In this document: positions 9,727 through 20,449 of the stretch, piece after piece
How the letters are laid out: each line of letters begins with the position of its first letter
Numbering within the stretch: the stretch's first letter is position 1
Assembly (NCBI GenBank): GCA_028583685.1
Contig: JAMXIF010000073.1
Span: 8,697,567 to 8,761,566, forward strand
Direction: 5' to 3'
Source of the DNA: Petaurus breviceps papuanus
Lineage: Eukaryota > Chordata > Mammalia > Diprotodontia > Petauridae
DNA length: 64,000 bases
Notes under the pieces: model-generated
Database searches by the model: none
Seen by the model: only the letters and a program-made list of their open reading frames with translations
What the model was told of the DNA's origin: nothing
Program-made: the position numbers and the translations under genes

Positions 9727-12334
9727 CCTATCTCTCTTAATTCTGCTCATTATTTTCACTTTTATACTTGTGGTGCCTGCTTTTTTTTTAGAACGATCTG
9801 ATGTGTGACAAATTTTGTTCCCGTCTTTCTCTTCACTTAGTATGCAATCTTTTTTTTTTTTTAAAGATGTGTTCCTTGTATATTGCAAATTTGGGGGGTT
9901 GGGCTTTTTTTTTCAATATTTTTTCATTCATCTCACTGAACTATTTGATTCATTCACATTTAAATTAGTTAGGTTTGTGTTTTCCACAGTCTTCTTGTAA
10001 GTTAACACTTTATCCCTGTGAATAATTTTATTTGTTACTTTGATGCTACGTATATTCCCGCAAGTTGTTTCATCCCATCAAATTCCTTATTTAAATTGAT
10101 CATTTCTCATTTTTTTCTCTTCAACATTAATGTAGTCAAATAGGTGGTTCAAAATCTTCCCTCCCCTCTAAAACTTTTCAGTTAACATTCTTTTGCTATA
10201 TCCCTTTCCAAGTTTTCCTTTGTTTTATATTCTTTTTCTCTTCTAATTTATTCACAATTTTTTCCTGATTCTTAATAAGTACCAAATTTGAACTCCCACT
10301 TCTACTTGATATTGCTGTTGTAGCTCTTATGCCTTCCTCCCAATTTTCTGTTCTAACTCACTAAAAATCAACCTGGTTTCTTTCAATGGATGAAATTTCT
10401 ATCGAGGATAATCCTATTAAGAGACCAACATTTGTTATGCAATTTAAGAGTCTTAGGAGAGTTGGCCAGTAGGGGTCACAAGCAAGACTTGGATAAGATC
10501 CTTTCTGTATCATTACTTGACATTTATCATCCATTACATAATAGATTCCTCACCTATTATGCTCTTCTGAAGTAATAGGATACAGCAATAATATAGTACA
10601 TAAGTACAGTAAGCTAACATAATGAAATGGAAGTGTCTCAAGTCACAAGGACTGCTCCTATCCCCTGCCTTTGTCACAATGAATCTCCACTCCTCAAGTC
10701 ATGTTATCCTATTACCTACCTCCCTGCCCCAAAACTCTGGGCAGTGGCTGGCTCTGAGGGACTCATATCTCCACTCCTGGGAGGGCGGGCAGGAGGGGGA
10801 AAGGACTTAAGTTCTAGTAGATGAAACCCTTTGTTAGAAAACGTTCTTAAATTGCCCTCCCACAAAACCTATTTTAAGGTTCCCAAGCATAACCTCCTTA
10901 CCCAGTGAGAATGTTCAGTGGCATGTTTTTTTTACCCTTCTGAGCCAAGGACCTTCAACTCTCTATCAATCCCTCTTACCCATTACTTTTTGTCTCGTTC
11001 TTCCATAGTACCCACTTTGGCTGAGGCTAAAGGAACTGTCACTACCTACATATGATGAAGTATGCTACTTGTTTCCTCTTACATTCCCATTTGCCTAACT
11101 TTCTAATGTTATATCCTCCAATATAAAAGTTTTCAAAAAGGTCAAGGATATAGTCCATGGAGTATTAATTCTTTTCTTCTTTCCCATCTTCCAATTACAC
11201 TCCCCTCGAAATTTTAGTCTCTTGGGTTCTTTTTGTCCCTTCATGAACTCTTCTTTCTTTTAGCCCATAGTTCAGTGTTTTTTGATAGCCTAAGTACATG
11301 ATTTTTTAAAAAATTAATCATCTTATTCAATTTGCCTTTCTTCACTGCTGAAGTGTTTAAAGTAAAATTACCTGCTCACCTCTGGCATTCTGGGTTTTTT
11401 AGGAATGCCTCAATTTTTTTGCTGTTGAAGCAATCATCTTTCTTCATTGATGATTAGGTTTAACTTTGCAGGATGAATTTGGGGCGCTGTTTGAAGTCCT
11501 TTGCTTCCCATGATACTTTTATTTCATACTTGTAAGTTTTTCTTCAGACTGCTTATAAAATGTGTTGTTACTGAAAATGTGACATTTAACCATAACATAC
11601 CTTGGAATGTGAAGCGCAGCATTTTTCTGTTGGCAATCTATGTATCTGTTTAATCGATTCCTTGCTGTCTCTATTCAAATGATCTGGACTTTATCCTGCA
11701 GAATTGTACTCAGGTTTTGTCTTGCTCTTCCAGGCCTCTATCTCTGTAAAGTTATCTTTGTGCACCTTTTCTTCAAGGCCAGTTATTTTGGTTTACATAA
11801 AATCCATGTTCTTGTAATTTCTGCTTCTATTCTTCCAAATCTACCTCCTCCTCAGTATGTGTTCCAAATGTGATATTCACTCACTCTGAGTTTGTTTACT
11901 TCTTCAGAGTAATTCTCCATGATGTTTGGAATTCTAGTCAAAATTTGAAACAAAATCTGTAGTTCTCATTTGTGGTAGAAGTACCATATGGGGAGACAAA
12001 AAGCAAGGAATAAAAGAACAGGAGGGTATATAGGAGGCTTGTTTGATAAGGGGGGCAGGGGTTCTGGAGTTAAGATAAATATTTATTACCCCATATACTA
12101 TTATTATGCCATTTTCTCTATGTCAACTCTGAAAATCTGGCTTCACTTAATCCCTTGCTAAATCATACATACAGGGCTGTCAAACACAGTGTGGAACCAG
12201 GTAGTTCCCTGGTATTTTCCACTCCTCCTGTGCTCTACTTGTCACCTCTTAGGATTTATGATCAGGAGAGTGAACAGGAGTAATTCCTTAAGATTTCCCA
12301 GAATATACAAAAATAAATCATATTTCCCACAGAC

Positions 12335-12470
12335 CTAAAATTCCAATCCAATCCAACAAGCATTTATTAAGCGCCTATGTGCAAGGTAATGGGGATACAA
12401 AGACAAAAGTAAAAAATCCCTGCCCACAAAGAGCTTACATTCTAGTGGAGGAATATGATATATAACATTG
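12335..12470 (-). repeat. L2 LINE 3' end, antisense
   Basis: 'aagcatttattaagcgcct', 'ggggatacaaagac' and 'gcttacattctagtgg' are the reverse complement of the L2 3' UTR. Confidence 0.75.
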
Positions 12471-12789
12471 TACATTGCTGCTGTTCCTTCATAGACTTCT
12501 ATTTCTAATATGTCAATAAAAATTTAAAACTTTTCCAAAACATATAAAAGAAAAAAATCCAATCATTAGTTTAGAAATGGTTCAAGATTTACAAATAATG
12601 CTGATTTACCTTCTGCATTATTAAATTCTCAAATTCCAAAATGACTTACATCTGTGAAAAAAACAAAACAAAAAAGATTCCAAGTGACTTAAAAAGTAAA
12701 ATTTTTTTAAATAAAAAAAAGGGAAACTAGGGCATCTTCCCCTAATAACTAATCCATAATTATTGTCATTACCAAGCATTGTAAATTTT
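12471..12789. other. No gene recognised
   Basis: A/T-rich sequence with no named feature. Confidence 0.45.
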
Positions 12790-13012
12790 TTAAAGGACTT
12801 TTTTTTTGGTCCAGACTTGTGATTTTATGGGGCAAAGACACTTGCTCTACCAAAGCAGACTAGCAATTGTTCTACAATTTAGTCTCTTTGTGGCCTGGGG
12901 GCACAACATTGGGAGGCTGTTATGACTGGCCCAGGTTTACATGTGTCAGATGTGAGACCTGAACAGCTTCCTGACTCCAAGGCCACCTCTCTACCCATTC
13001 ATAATATGCTTC
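12790..13012 (-). repeat. Degenerate SINE
   Basis: 'ggcccaggtttacatgtgtc', 'gacctgaacagc' and 'cttcctgactccaaggcc' resemble an antisense CORE-SINE. It lies just beyond the predicted 3' end of CHAMP1. Confidence 0.45.
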
Positions 13013-13149
13013 CTCTCAACTTGAACTTCGTTTCACAAAAAGGTAAATTTCACTGCATATCTAAGAATATGTGTAAAGTTATAATTAAATGGAATGTATA
13101 TAACTTTTCATGATGTATTATACACAGAGAAGAAATTCAAGGAATTCAA

Positions 13150-13389
13150 CCCATCTGGAATATCCAGTATGAATTTATTGATTTGTAAGATAGGCACATG
13201 AACAGATACTCTAAAAATCTTGGAAAGTTTTTTTCTCTATACTACTACCGACACAAACTAAACATCATACAACCTTTTCAACTCTTCTACTTATTCAACT
13301 AAACTACTTAATTGGCTAAAAGAGCAACACTTTCAAAGGTTGATTTTAGTAGATAAAATTTTGAAGTAAATAATACATAATTTTCAAAA
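13150..13389 (-). other. CHAMP1: Candidate CHAMP1 3' UTR
   Basis: The minus strand downstream of the stop codon contains a canonical AATAAA at 13,179-13,174 about 210 bases on, with cleavage expected about 15-30 bases later. Other AATAAA words lie further out, including one near 12,085, so a longer UTR is possible. Only transcript data would decide. Confidence 0.4.
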
Positions 13390-16248
13390 TTAGGTTTGCT
13401 CTTCAGGTGGAGGGGGAGGTGGAGGTGGTGGAGGAGGGGGTGGGGGTGGGGGTGGAGGAGGAGGCTCAATAGTTTCCATAAGCTTCTTATTAGCCTCTTC
13501 ATTGTGACGATTTTGACAATGGGTTAAATGTTTCTTAAAGCCTCTTGGGAAATTTGATTCAAAATTACATCGAGGACACTTAAGTAAACTTTGCCCATGA
13601 GCTGCAACATGATTTTTAAGGAGAGATTCCAAAAGAAAAGCCTTCCCACATATTGTACATTTATACGGGCTATGAACATTATGCTTGTTAACTAAATGAT
13701 GCAAAACAGCACCTTTTTTCATAGCACGACAGCAACAGATTTTGCAAAAATATTTTCCTTTTCCACGTTTCATATATTTTGCTATCTCCTCTTCAGAGAT
13801 AAAAGCCTCCTTCTCATCTGTAAACTGCAGTATGCTTTTTGGCTGATCAGTAACATCCATTTTCTCTTTAGTGAAATCAACAGATTCCACATCAACTTGT
13901 TCTTGATCACTGTTAGATTCCTGGCCCTTTAAATCTAGGAAATCTAAATCTACTTTTCCACATTCACTGCTACTAAGCTCTGCATCAGAGTTCTCTTGGT
14001 TATCTTTCTTGAGCTTCTTTTGACAAGGATATAATGCATCTTCCTGAGCCAAAATATCATCTTTTTGATCATCCATGGCCTCTGTGTGGACATCATACTC
14101 ACTAGATTCAACTAATTTCTGAGATTCAGGGTAAATAGCAACAGATTTGGGAAGCTCAGAAAAAGGGGTATGTTTCCTTGATTCTGAGAAGAGAGCCCGT
14201 TTGCGGGGCTCAGAAGATGGTATGGTTTTGGGGGACTCAGGGAAAAGGGCAGATTTTCGGGGGTCAACATCACCAGAAATCATAGGTTTTCGAGTCTCTG
14301 AAGCCATTTTAGAAGGTTCAGATGACCCAGGAGGACCAGGTTTCCGGGATTCAGGGAAGACGGGTTTCTGAGGTTCAAGAAAAAAAGACGACTTCCAGAC
14401 ATCTGGAGACCCAGGAGGTAAAGCCTTCGGGGATTCAGTAAAATCATTAGAGGCAGGTTTCCATGACTCTCCAGAAATAGAAGGTTTCCACTGATCAGAA
14501 GAAACCTTCCAGAGTTCTGGGGATACGGAAGATTTCTGGTGATCAGGAGACATAGAAGGGCCTGATTTTCGGAGCTCAGGTGACAATGGGGGACCTGACT
14601 TACGGAGTTCAGATAATCCTGGAGGTCCTGACTTACGAAGGTCGGGGGACAGTGGGGGAACTGCCTTGCGAATATCGGGGGATAGTGGGGGACCTGACTT
14701 TCGGAGCTCAGGGGATAAAGGAGGGCCTGCTTTTCGAGCTTCAGGGGACAGTGAGGGACTTATTTTACGGAGCTCAGGGGACAATGGCGGACCTGTTTTA
14801 CGGGGTTCAGGGGACAGTGGGGGACCTGGCATACGGAGTTCAGGTGACAATGGAGGACCTGCTTTCCTGGCCTCTGGGGATAATGGGGGGCCTATCTTCC
14901 GGGCCTCAGGAGATGAGGGAGCTGGTTTACGAGCTTCTGGGGATGAAGGACTTGGTTTACGAGCCTCAGGGGACAATGGGGGACCAGTCTTACGGGTCTC
15001 TGGGGAAGAGGGACCTGGCTTCCAGAGTTCAGGTGACATAGGAGATGTCTTTCGAAGTTCTGGTGGTCCAGGCTTCCAGGCCTCAGGAGATGTGGTAGAT
15101 TTCCATGAACCAGGTGATACAGGCAAAGGCTTCCAGGATCCAGGTGACATAGGTGGACTTGGCTTCCAAGGGCCAGGTGATAGAGGTAAAGGTTTCCAAG
15201 GTCCAGGTGATACTGAAGGAGCAGGCTTATTAGTAGGCTTCCAAGGTCCAGGTGATGCCGAAGGAGGAGGTTTCCAAGGTCTAGGGGATGTAGATACCAC
15301 AGGCTTCCAAGGTCCTGGTGATACTGCTGGGGCTGGCCTTCTTGGCTCGGGGGACACAGCAGGTGATGGCTTCCAAGACTCGGGAGAAACAGCTGGTGAT
15401 GGCCTCCTAGGTTCAGGAGATTCAGTCAGCGCTGGTTTCTGGGATTCAGGAGATGAACTTGGAGATGATCCCCAAGGCTCAGGGGAGGAAGCTAGAACTG
15501 GTTCTTGTGGCTCAGGGGAAGTTGACAAAGGAGTTCTCAATGTCTCTGTAAAATGAGAGAGCTTCTGGGACAAGGGATTAGCAACAGGAGACTTCTGTGG
15601 CTCAGGAGATACAGAAGTAAGTTTCTGTGGTTCCAAAGAAGCCAGAGGGACAAGTTCTGGGGATTCTGGAGAAGGAACAGGGGAAGGTTTCTGAGACTCA
15701 GAAAGGACAGGTTTTTGAGGGTCAGGGCTGGCAACAGAAAGTTTCTGTGACTCCACAGAAACAACAGAAGCAGTTTTATGGAGCTCTGGAGAACTAGCAG
15801 GGGTAGTATGAGGTGATTCTGAAGATTGAACAGGAGCAGATTTCTGTGACTCTGTTGAAAAAACAGGCACGGATTTCTGATTCTCAGATGAATTAGACAT
15901 TTTCTGGGACTCTGCGAAGAGAGGGGTTTTCACAGGTTCTGTCTCCTTATCCAACTGTTTTTTCTGTTTATCATCCCACTTATCTTTTACTGAATGTTGG
16001 GATGTAATGTGATAGTACACATTGCAGTACATTTTGCTGGTAAAGAAACATTTATGGCAGTGAAATAACTTTGCGGTTTTCTGGTAAAATATCATTTTAC
16101 CTAACCCACCAGCATCCATTTCATCACAATACTCTGGATGGATGGTACCCATATGGATTTGTACATTTTCATAATCTGTGCCTTTGAAACTGCAGTGATC
16201 ACATTCCAAACGTTCTGGTTGTTTACGAAGTTCTGGGAATACTTCCAT
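13390..16248 (-). CDS. CHAMP1: CHAMP1, chromosome alignment-maintaining phosphoprotein 1
   Basis: A single coding exon of 952 residues. The family protein acts at spindles and kinetochores to keep kinetochore-microtubule attachment, binds MAD2L2/REV7, and works with POGZ and HP1 at heterochromatin and in DNA repair. Two N-terminal zinc fingers are visible (C16/C19/H32/H37; C64/C67/H80/H85). A long disordered Ser-Pro-rich middle follows, with SPE, WK (about 258-393) and FPE-like (about 631-715) motifs, then an acidic stretch (about 725-830). Three C-terminal zinc-finger-like modules follow (C835/C838; C864/C867/H880/H884; C891/C894/H907). The stretch KPAPSVSPGPWKP (341-353), in the region reported to bind REV7, looks the same as human. 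The ATG at 16,248 is chosen because MEVFPELRK aligns with the human start MEAFQELRK; the open frame extends nine codons upstream without an ATG. Human CHAMP1 is about 812 residues; most of the excess is extra SPE repeats (403-580) and 20 prolines (929-948). Confidence 0.97.
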   Translation of the reverse strand: MEVFPELRKQPERLECDHCSFKGTDYENVQIHMGTIHPEYCDEMDAGGLGKMIFYQKTAKLFHCHKCFFTSKMYCNVYYHITSQHSVKDKWDDKQKKQLDKETEPVKTPLFAESQKMSNSSENQKSVPVFSTESQKSAPVQSSESPHTTPASSPELHKTASVVSVESQKLSVASPDPQKPVLSESQKPSPVPSPESPELVPLASLEPQKLTSVSPEPQKSPVANPLSQKLSHFTETLRTPLSTSPEPQEPVLASSPEPWGSSPSSSPESQKPALTESPEPRRPSPAVSPESWKPSPAVSPEPRRPAPAVSPGPWKPVVSTSPRPWKPPPSASPGPWKPTNKPAPSVSPGPWKPLPLSPGPWKPSPPMSPGSWKPLPVSPGSWKSTTSPEAWKPGPPELRKTSPMSPELWKPGPSSPETRKTGPPLSPEARKPSPSSPEARKPAPSSPEARKIGPPLSPEARKAGPPLSPELRMPGPPLSPEPRKTGPPLSPELRKISPSLSPEARKAGPPLSPELRKSGPPLSPDIRKAVPPLSPDLRKSGPPGLSELRKSGPPLSPELRKSGPSMSPDHQKSSVSPELWKVSSDQWKPSISGESWKPASNDFTESPKALPPGSPDVWKSSFFLEPQKPVFPESRKPGPPGSSEPSKMASETRKPMISGDVDPRKSALFPESPKTIPSSEPRKRALFSESRKHTPFSELPKSVAIYPESQKLVESSEYDVHTEAMDDQKDDILAQEDALYPCQKKLKKDNQENSDAELSSSECGKVDLDFLDLKGQESNSDQEQVDVESVDFTKEKMDVTDQPKSILQFTDEKEAFISEEEIAKYMKRGKGKYFCKICCCRAMKKGAVLHHLVNKHNVHSPYKCTICGKAFLLESLLKNHVAAHGQSLLKCPRCNFESNFPRGFKKHLTHCQNRHNEEANKKLMETIEPPPPPPPPPPPPPPPPPPPPEEQT
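13405..13464 (-). repeat. CHAMP1: 20-codon polyproline tract in CHAMP1
   Basis: Residues 929-948 are all proline, encoded by a mixture of CCT, CCA and CCC. Human CHAMP1 has two prolines (EPPLEEQ) at this place. The mixed codons argue against recent slippage of one pure triplet. Confidence 0.95.
14509..15042 (-). repeat. CHAMP1: Expanded SPE motif array in CHAMP1
   Basis: Residues about 403-580 are roughly 14-15 degenerate copies of a 10-13-residue unit of the form GPPLSPELRKS. The human protein, as recalled, has about five units here. The repetition also creates long frames on the opposite strand (14580-15041, 14666-15556), which are shadows. Confidence 0.85.
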
Positions 16249-16304
16249 TTTTAAAAAATCTGTTACAACTTGCACAGGTCCTTTGAAATCACGTCAATGT
16301 TGCT
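16249..16304 (-). other. CHAMP1: 5' edge and splice acceptor of CHAMP1 coding exon
   Basis: The minus strand reads a pyrimidine-rich tract ending 'tttttactttattgcag', with AG at 16,304-16,303. About 54 bases of 5' UTR follow ('caacattgacgtgatttc...') before the ATG at 16,248. The position fits a coding exon preceded by non-coding exon(s), as in human CHAMP1. Confidence 0.75.
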
Positions 16305-17704
16305 GCAATAAAGTAAAAACCAGTTGAGTTATCATAATGTATACTCGTATAATATTTTATTATTTGAATGCAATTCTCCTCAACCCATTCAAGTTACATA
16401 ATTACAAATAACAAAAAAATACTTGGGATACATTTGCCAGATGTACAATCTCAGCAAAGATTACTAGGATCTCAAAAAACCATTGACTCTGTTTCTTTGA
16501 TTAGACTTATGTGATTCTCAAAAACCACACTGCCTCAACACAATGATTTTAGAGCACCAGGTGACAAATGTTGAAACAAAATTCAAAATGTTTTAGAGTT
16601 ATTGTCTAAAGAATACAAATAAGTGTTTTATATTTCCAGTCTTCGTCAAAAAGCATCAAATAATCTAGATGTTAACTTGAAAAAGGTGGTAACCTTTAAA
16701 AGATAATTCCACAGATCTAGAATGACCCTCCAAGGAATCTTTCCATGTAGCATGATGACTGTTACCAATACTGAAACATTACATGTCTTCTCTCCAAGTT
16801 TAACCCCTGAAACACAGAGTATGGACAACAAAAGGGGGTTAGTTTCATTATAAGCATAATGATCAAATACAGAATGATCTTATTTGCCTGTGAAACAATG
16901 AAAATTTTCTCTCATCACCTATGTGCCACTTTTAACTAAAATATTCAAATATCATTACTAAGAAATTTCACAAATGAACATAGAGCTGCATTAAGTATAT
17001 AACAAAATGTGTTCTTTTAATTAAAATGTAAGACCAAATGTATAGGTTTTCATGTTGCTGAATGTTTTTGGAATAATATCTTAAAATCTTTCAGTTTTGC
17101 ATTAAGTTTTAGTGAATCAAAAAATTCCTATTAATCAAAAAATTCCTGTTACTGACAGTGGCATCATGTGTAAACTATATACTACAGGTGTTTTTTTTTT
17201 TTTTTACTTTCCTGAAGTACAGAAGGATATATGTCACCTGAGAGAACTGGAGAGAGTTTTCTTCAAGAGCATTAATTCTTTTCCCCACATTTCCCCTTTA
17301 ATTTTTGTAGTTCTCCCTGGCATTATCCAAAATTTTGGAAAAATACTTTAGTTCTTCATTCTTCCCTATAATGAATACAACAAATAAAAGAAATCTGTGA
17401 TACACTTCAGTCTTAAATATGGGTAGAACACAACCCCAAAATCAATAGCCCCCAAGTATCTTTGACCCAAACCAAGCAGAAATAGTGTTAAATTAGTAAC
17501 ATCAGGTTTTTCCAACATGTTAATAAGTTTTACATTTTTTTTCTTTTTCCTCTTGACTTTTCCCCCTTCTTTGTTACAAAGAATCTCTATCTGAGAAGAG
17601 GAGGTAAAAAAAGGATATAGGGGAAAATCTAGGGAAAATCCGTAAAAAAAAAAAACCCAAAAGATATCAAGAAAAGCTTTATTTTAAAACCAATATACAC
17701 TCAA

Positions 17705-17905
17705 AGTGGAAAACTATTTCATAGATCTAGAGATAGAAAAGACTTCAAATGTCATTCCATACTTCAACCCTTCAATTTATAGATGAGGAAACTGGGGTCC
17801 AGGAATATGAAATTCCTTGCCTGAGAACAAACACTGGTAAGGATCAGAAGCAGGATTTGAACATAAAGCCTTTTGACCTCAGTAAAAGTACTCTTTCTTT
17901 CCTTG
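17705..17905 (-). repeat. MIR-type SINE, antisense
   Basis: 'tatagatgaggaaactgggg', 'gatcagaagcaggattt' and 'ttttgacctcagtaaa' are antisense MIR text. Confidence 0.55.
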
Positions 17906-18099
17906 TACCATTTTGCTTCCAATGCCATTCTTATAATAATGCCTTAAATTAAGTGGAGATGTCACATTTCAATAAACCACCCTAGCTATCAATTGCTTTA
18001 GAGTATTCAGAGCTTTAACTGTATCCAAATAACCTATAATTTAGGAGTCATTTTGGGAACTGTAAGACTGTACAAATAGAAGTTCCTTCAAATAACCCT

Positions 18100-18215
18100 G
18101 GACCAAAACTGCTGAACATCTCTGGGCCTCAGTTTCTCCAACTGTAAAAAGGGTTTGAACCATGTAACACCTAAGGTCCCTTCAAACTCTAAAACTATGA
18201 TCCTATAAATCTGCA
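18100..18215 (+). repeat. CORE-SINE 3' fragment
   Basis: 'gggcctcagtttctccaact' and 'aaggtcccttcaaactct' are the tail of an old SINE. Confidence 0.6.
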
Positions 18216-18429
18216 ATGACAGAAGTGGTCCCTATGAATGAAACTGTGGCTACCTGATCAGCACTGCCCTCTCCACATCTGACCACCTAAGCAACTTGCC
18301 CAGGTTTTACTTGTGCCATGTAGCGATCTGTTACTTCCATAACCAACCTGTAAGCTTCCTTCAGTTTGACTAAAGAACCTGTATGGTACATTTTTACCTA
18401 CTTTCTCAATTGAATAAGCAAAACATACA

Positions 18430-18605
18430 GATAAGGCAGTATATTATTTAGTGGGAAAAGCACTTAATGTAGAATCAAAGGACTTGGGTTTGAACCTGAG
18501 CTCTACTACTGGCTACTCTTGCAACCTGTTTCCTCTCCTATAAAGTGAGGATATTGGATAATTTGATTTCTAAAGTCCATGGTGGCTCCAAATCCTATGA
18601 CATCT
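18430..18605 (+). repeat. MIR-type SINE
   Basis: Head 'gggaaaagcacttaatgtag' and body 'acttgggtttgaacctgag', ending 'ataaagtgaggatattgg'. Old and diverged. Confidence 0.6.
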
Positions 18606-19019
18606 AATTCTAAAACAAAAAATATCAAAAGCATTCAAAAATAGCTTCAGACCATCATTTGTCCTAACTTCATATTTTCTCTGTATAGTTTAATCCTTAC
18701 ATATATGCCCTACTTTTTGCAATCGATAATTTATACTCACACACTGCAATTTTCTTCTCCTTCCTATGTCCCAATTCTGCAACTCTCACTATTGTTAACT
18801 ACTGAAACAAGAGTCTCTATAATCCAATATGGGTTAAATAAAAAACTCCATGTATTTTCCATTTTCCAAAGGATCTAGTATGTTGCTCAGCAGATATCTG
18901 GAGGAATAACCCCCCCCCCCCAAGGCTGCTTACTCAGCAATAAAAAAGGCAATATAACACACTAACACATGAAAAGATGTATTTCATAAAAGCAACCTGG
19001 AAACCCATGCCTCAAATTA

Positions 19020-19160
19020 CCTTGTTTTTACTTCTCTATGCACCTTTTGTACCCTAGGGAAAAAGTAAGATCCTTGAAGGGAGAACTTCTTCATCCTGTA
19101 TCTATATCACTAATATTCTGCCCACAGAGAGCACCCTAATGTTTTAATTCAATTCCCTAT
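19020..19160 (+). repeat. L2 LINE 3' end fragment
   Basis: 'taagatccttgaagggagaac' and 'ctgcccacagagagcacc' fit the terminal part of L2, loosely. Confidence 0.4.
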
Positions 19161-20449
19161 TCCCCCTTAATATTGTCCCTTGGCCTGTCTGCCACAATTT
19201 AGCCCTTCTCACTCTACTCACATTCACCATCTTCTCTATTTCTACCTTTAACCCTGTTTATTCCTGTTTCTAACAAGACCTAGCAATTAACACCACAATG
19301 CAAAACCCAGGGAGCTCTTAAACTCTAATGCCACTTTTCTCCCATTTTCCACCTACCATTCCCTATTCCAACCACCCACCTTGGATGTACCAGTCTTTGC
19401 TTGCTATCACTTCACGTTCCCATCCTGGCTTGTCAAACTTTATTCTCAACTTTTATACCCCCTTTTTAGACCTCCATCTCTCTTTGAAGGTCAGCCTATC
19501 ACTCAATTACCTTTCAGATTTCCAGAGACTCTAAATTAATCCCAACTTCAACTCTTCTATCCCACCTCCCCGCCCCCCCAGCAATTATCACTAAATACCT
19601 CAATCTTTTAAAGTCCTCTGACCAATCTCCAAATCTCTCCCATTATGTTTACCTGCTGCCCACATTTTTTGGTTCTACTCTTCAAACCCTGGGAGCTGTC
19701 ACTTTAAAGACTTCAGAGTCTTTTTTCTTTTCATACAAAGGTCAAGTACTAAATGACTCACTGTCTGGCTGTGTGCGCTCCTAAGAGTTGCCCACACATT
19801 TCTATAAGCATTCTGCAACTGAAAGTCAGTCAGGTAAAATTCTACAAATAAGGAGTCCACAGAGCAAGAAGGGAATAAGGGAACTGAACACAGCAAATCA
19901 AACTTATTCTGTATTAAATATATGTCTCCAGTACTTTCATACATGCAATACATTGTAACCCCTCCAAAAAATATAATGCATTATGCAAAGATTTCAGAAA
20001 TACAAAGATTCTGGATTATAAAAGACAAAAAATATCAAGATTCAAAAGAAAAGAAAGGTAAGTAAAATGAATGCCAATGGAATAAGGCTTAACAAATTCA
20101 AAGCAAATTCTCCTAAGGTAGGGGAGAGGCCAGGAAAAACAAATTTGAGAAAAGATGATGAGACAAGATTGTTGCTAGAAGAAATTACACAGCAGGTTAT
20201 GAAAGAAATCTTACCAGATGCCTCAAAACTGGTTCTCAAAGACCCAAATATCCTACATGGCCTTTTTAGCTAAGCCACAGAGTAGCTGGCCATCACCTTG
20301 CATAGAGAAGCAAACATGAAGGATGAGGAGTTGAACCTGAAAAAGCAGACAGAGAAGGGAGAATCAGACTGCATCTTTGTTTCATTTTAAAACACTGGAT
20401 TCAATTCCTTGCCCCCCCCTTTTTTTATTGGGCCCACTATAGATTTGTT

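Larger units (their letters stand above)
4500..11960 (-). mobile_element. Very old, fragmented L1, antisense
   Basis: Antisense L1 ORF2 landmarks run left (3') to right (5'): 'ccagttttcccagcagttc' near 5,030, 'gaggtatccttgtctaac' near 6,690, 'aattcatctggatcag' near 7,490, 'ttctattcctgatttta' near 8,790, 'agatttgcccagttctgag' near 9,385 and 'gtgttccttgtatattgc' near 9,870. Beyond 10.3 kb, through 11.96 kb, the match to the inter-ORF/ORF1 side is weak. There is no usable frame. Younger insertions break it: 5,474-6,142, a SINE at 7,137, SINE A at 7,830, SINE B at 8,000, an unnamed 8,166-8,420 piece, MIR at 8,895, an L1 tail at 9,127 and SINE B at 9,574. Confidence 0.55.

Noticed and set aside
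13308-13502. 64-codon minus-strand frame overlapping the end of CHAMP1
   Set aside because: Other-frame shadow of the proline-tract DNA, without homology.
14666-15556. 296-codon open frame on the plus strand (with the 153-codon frame at 14580-15041)
   Set aside because: Antisense to the CHAMP1 repeat array. The repeated codons keep the opposite strand free of stops, and the Gly/Ser/Asp-rich product is only the mirror of the SPE units.
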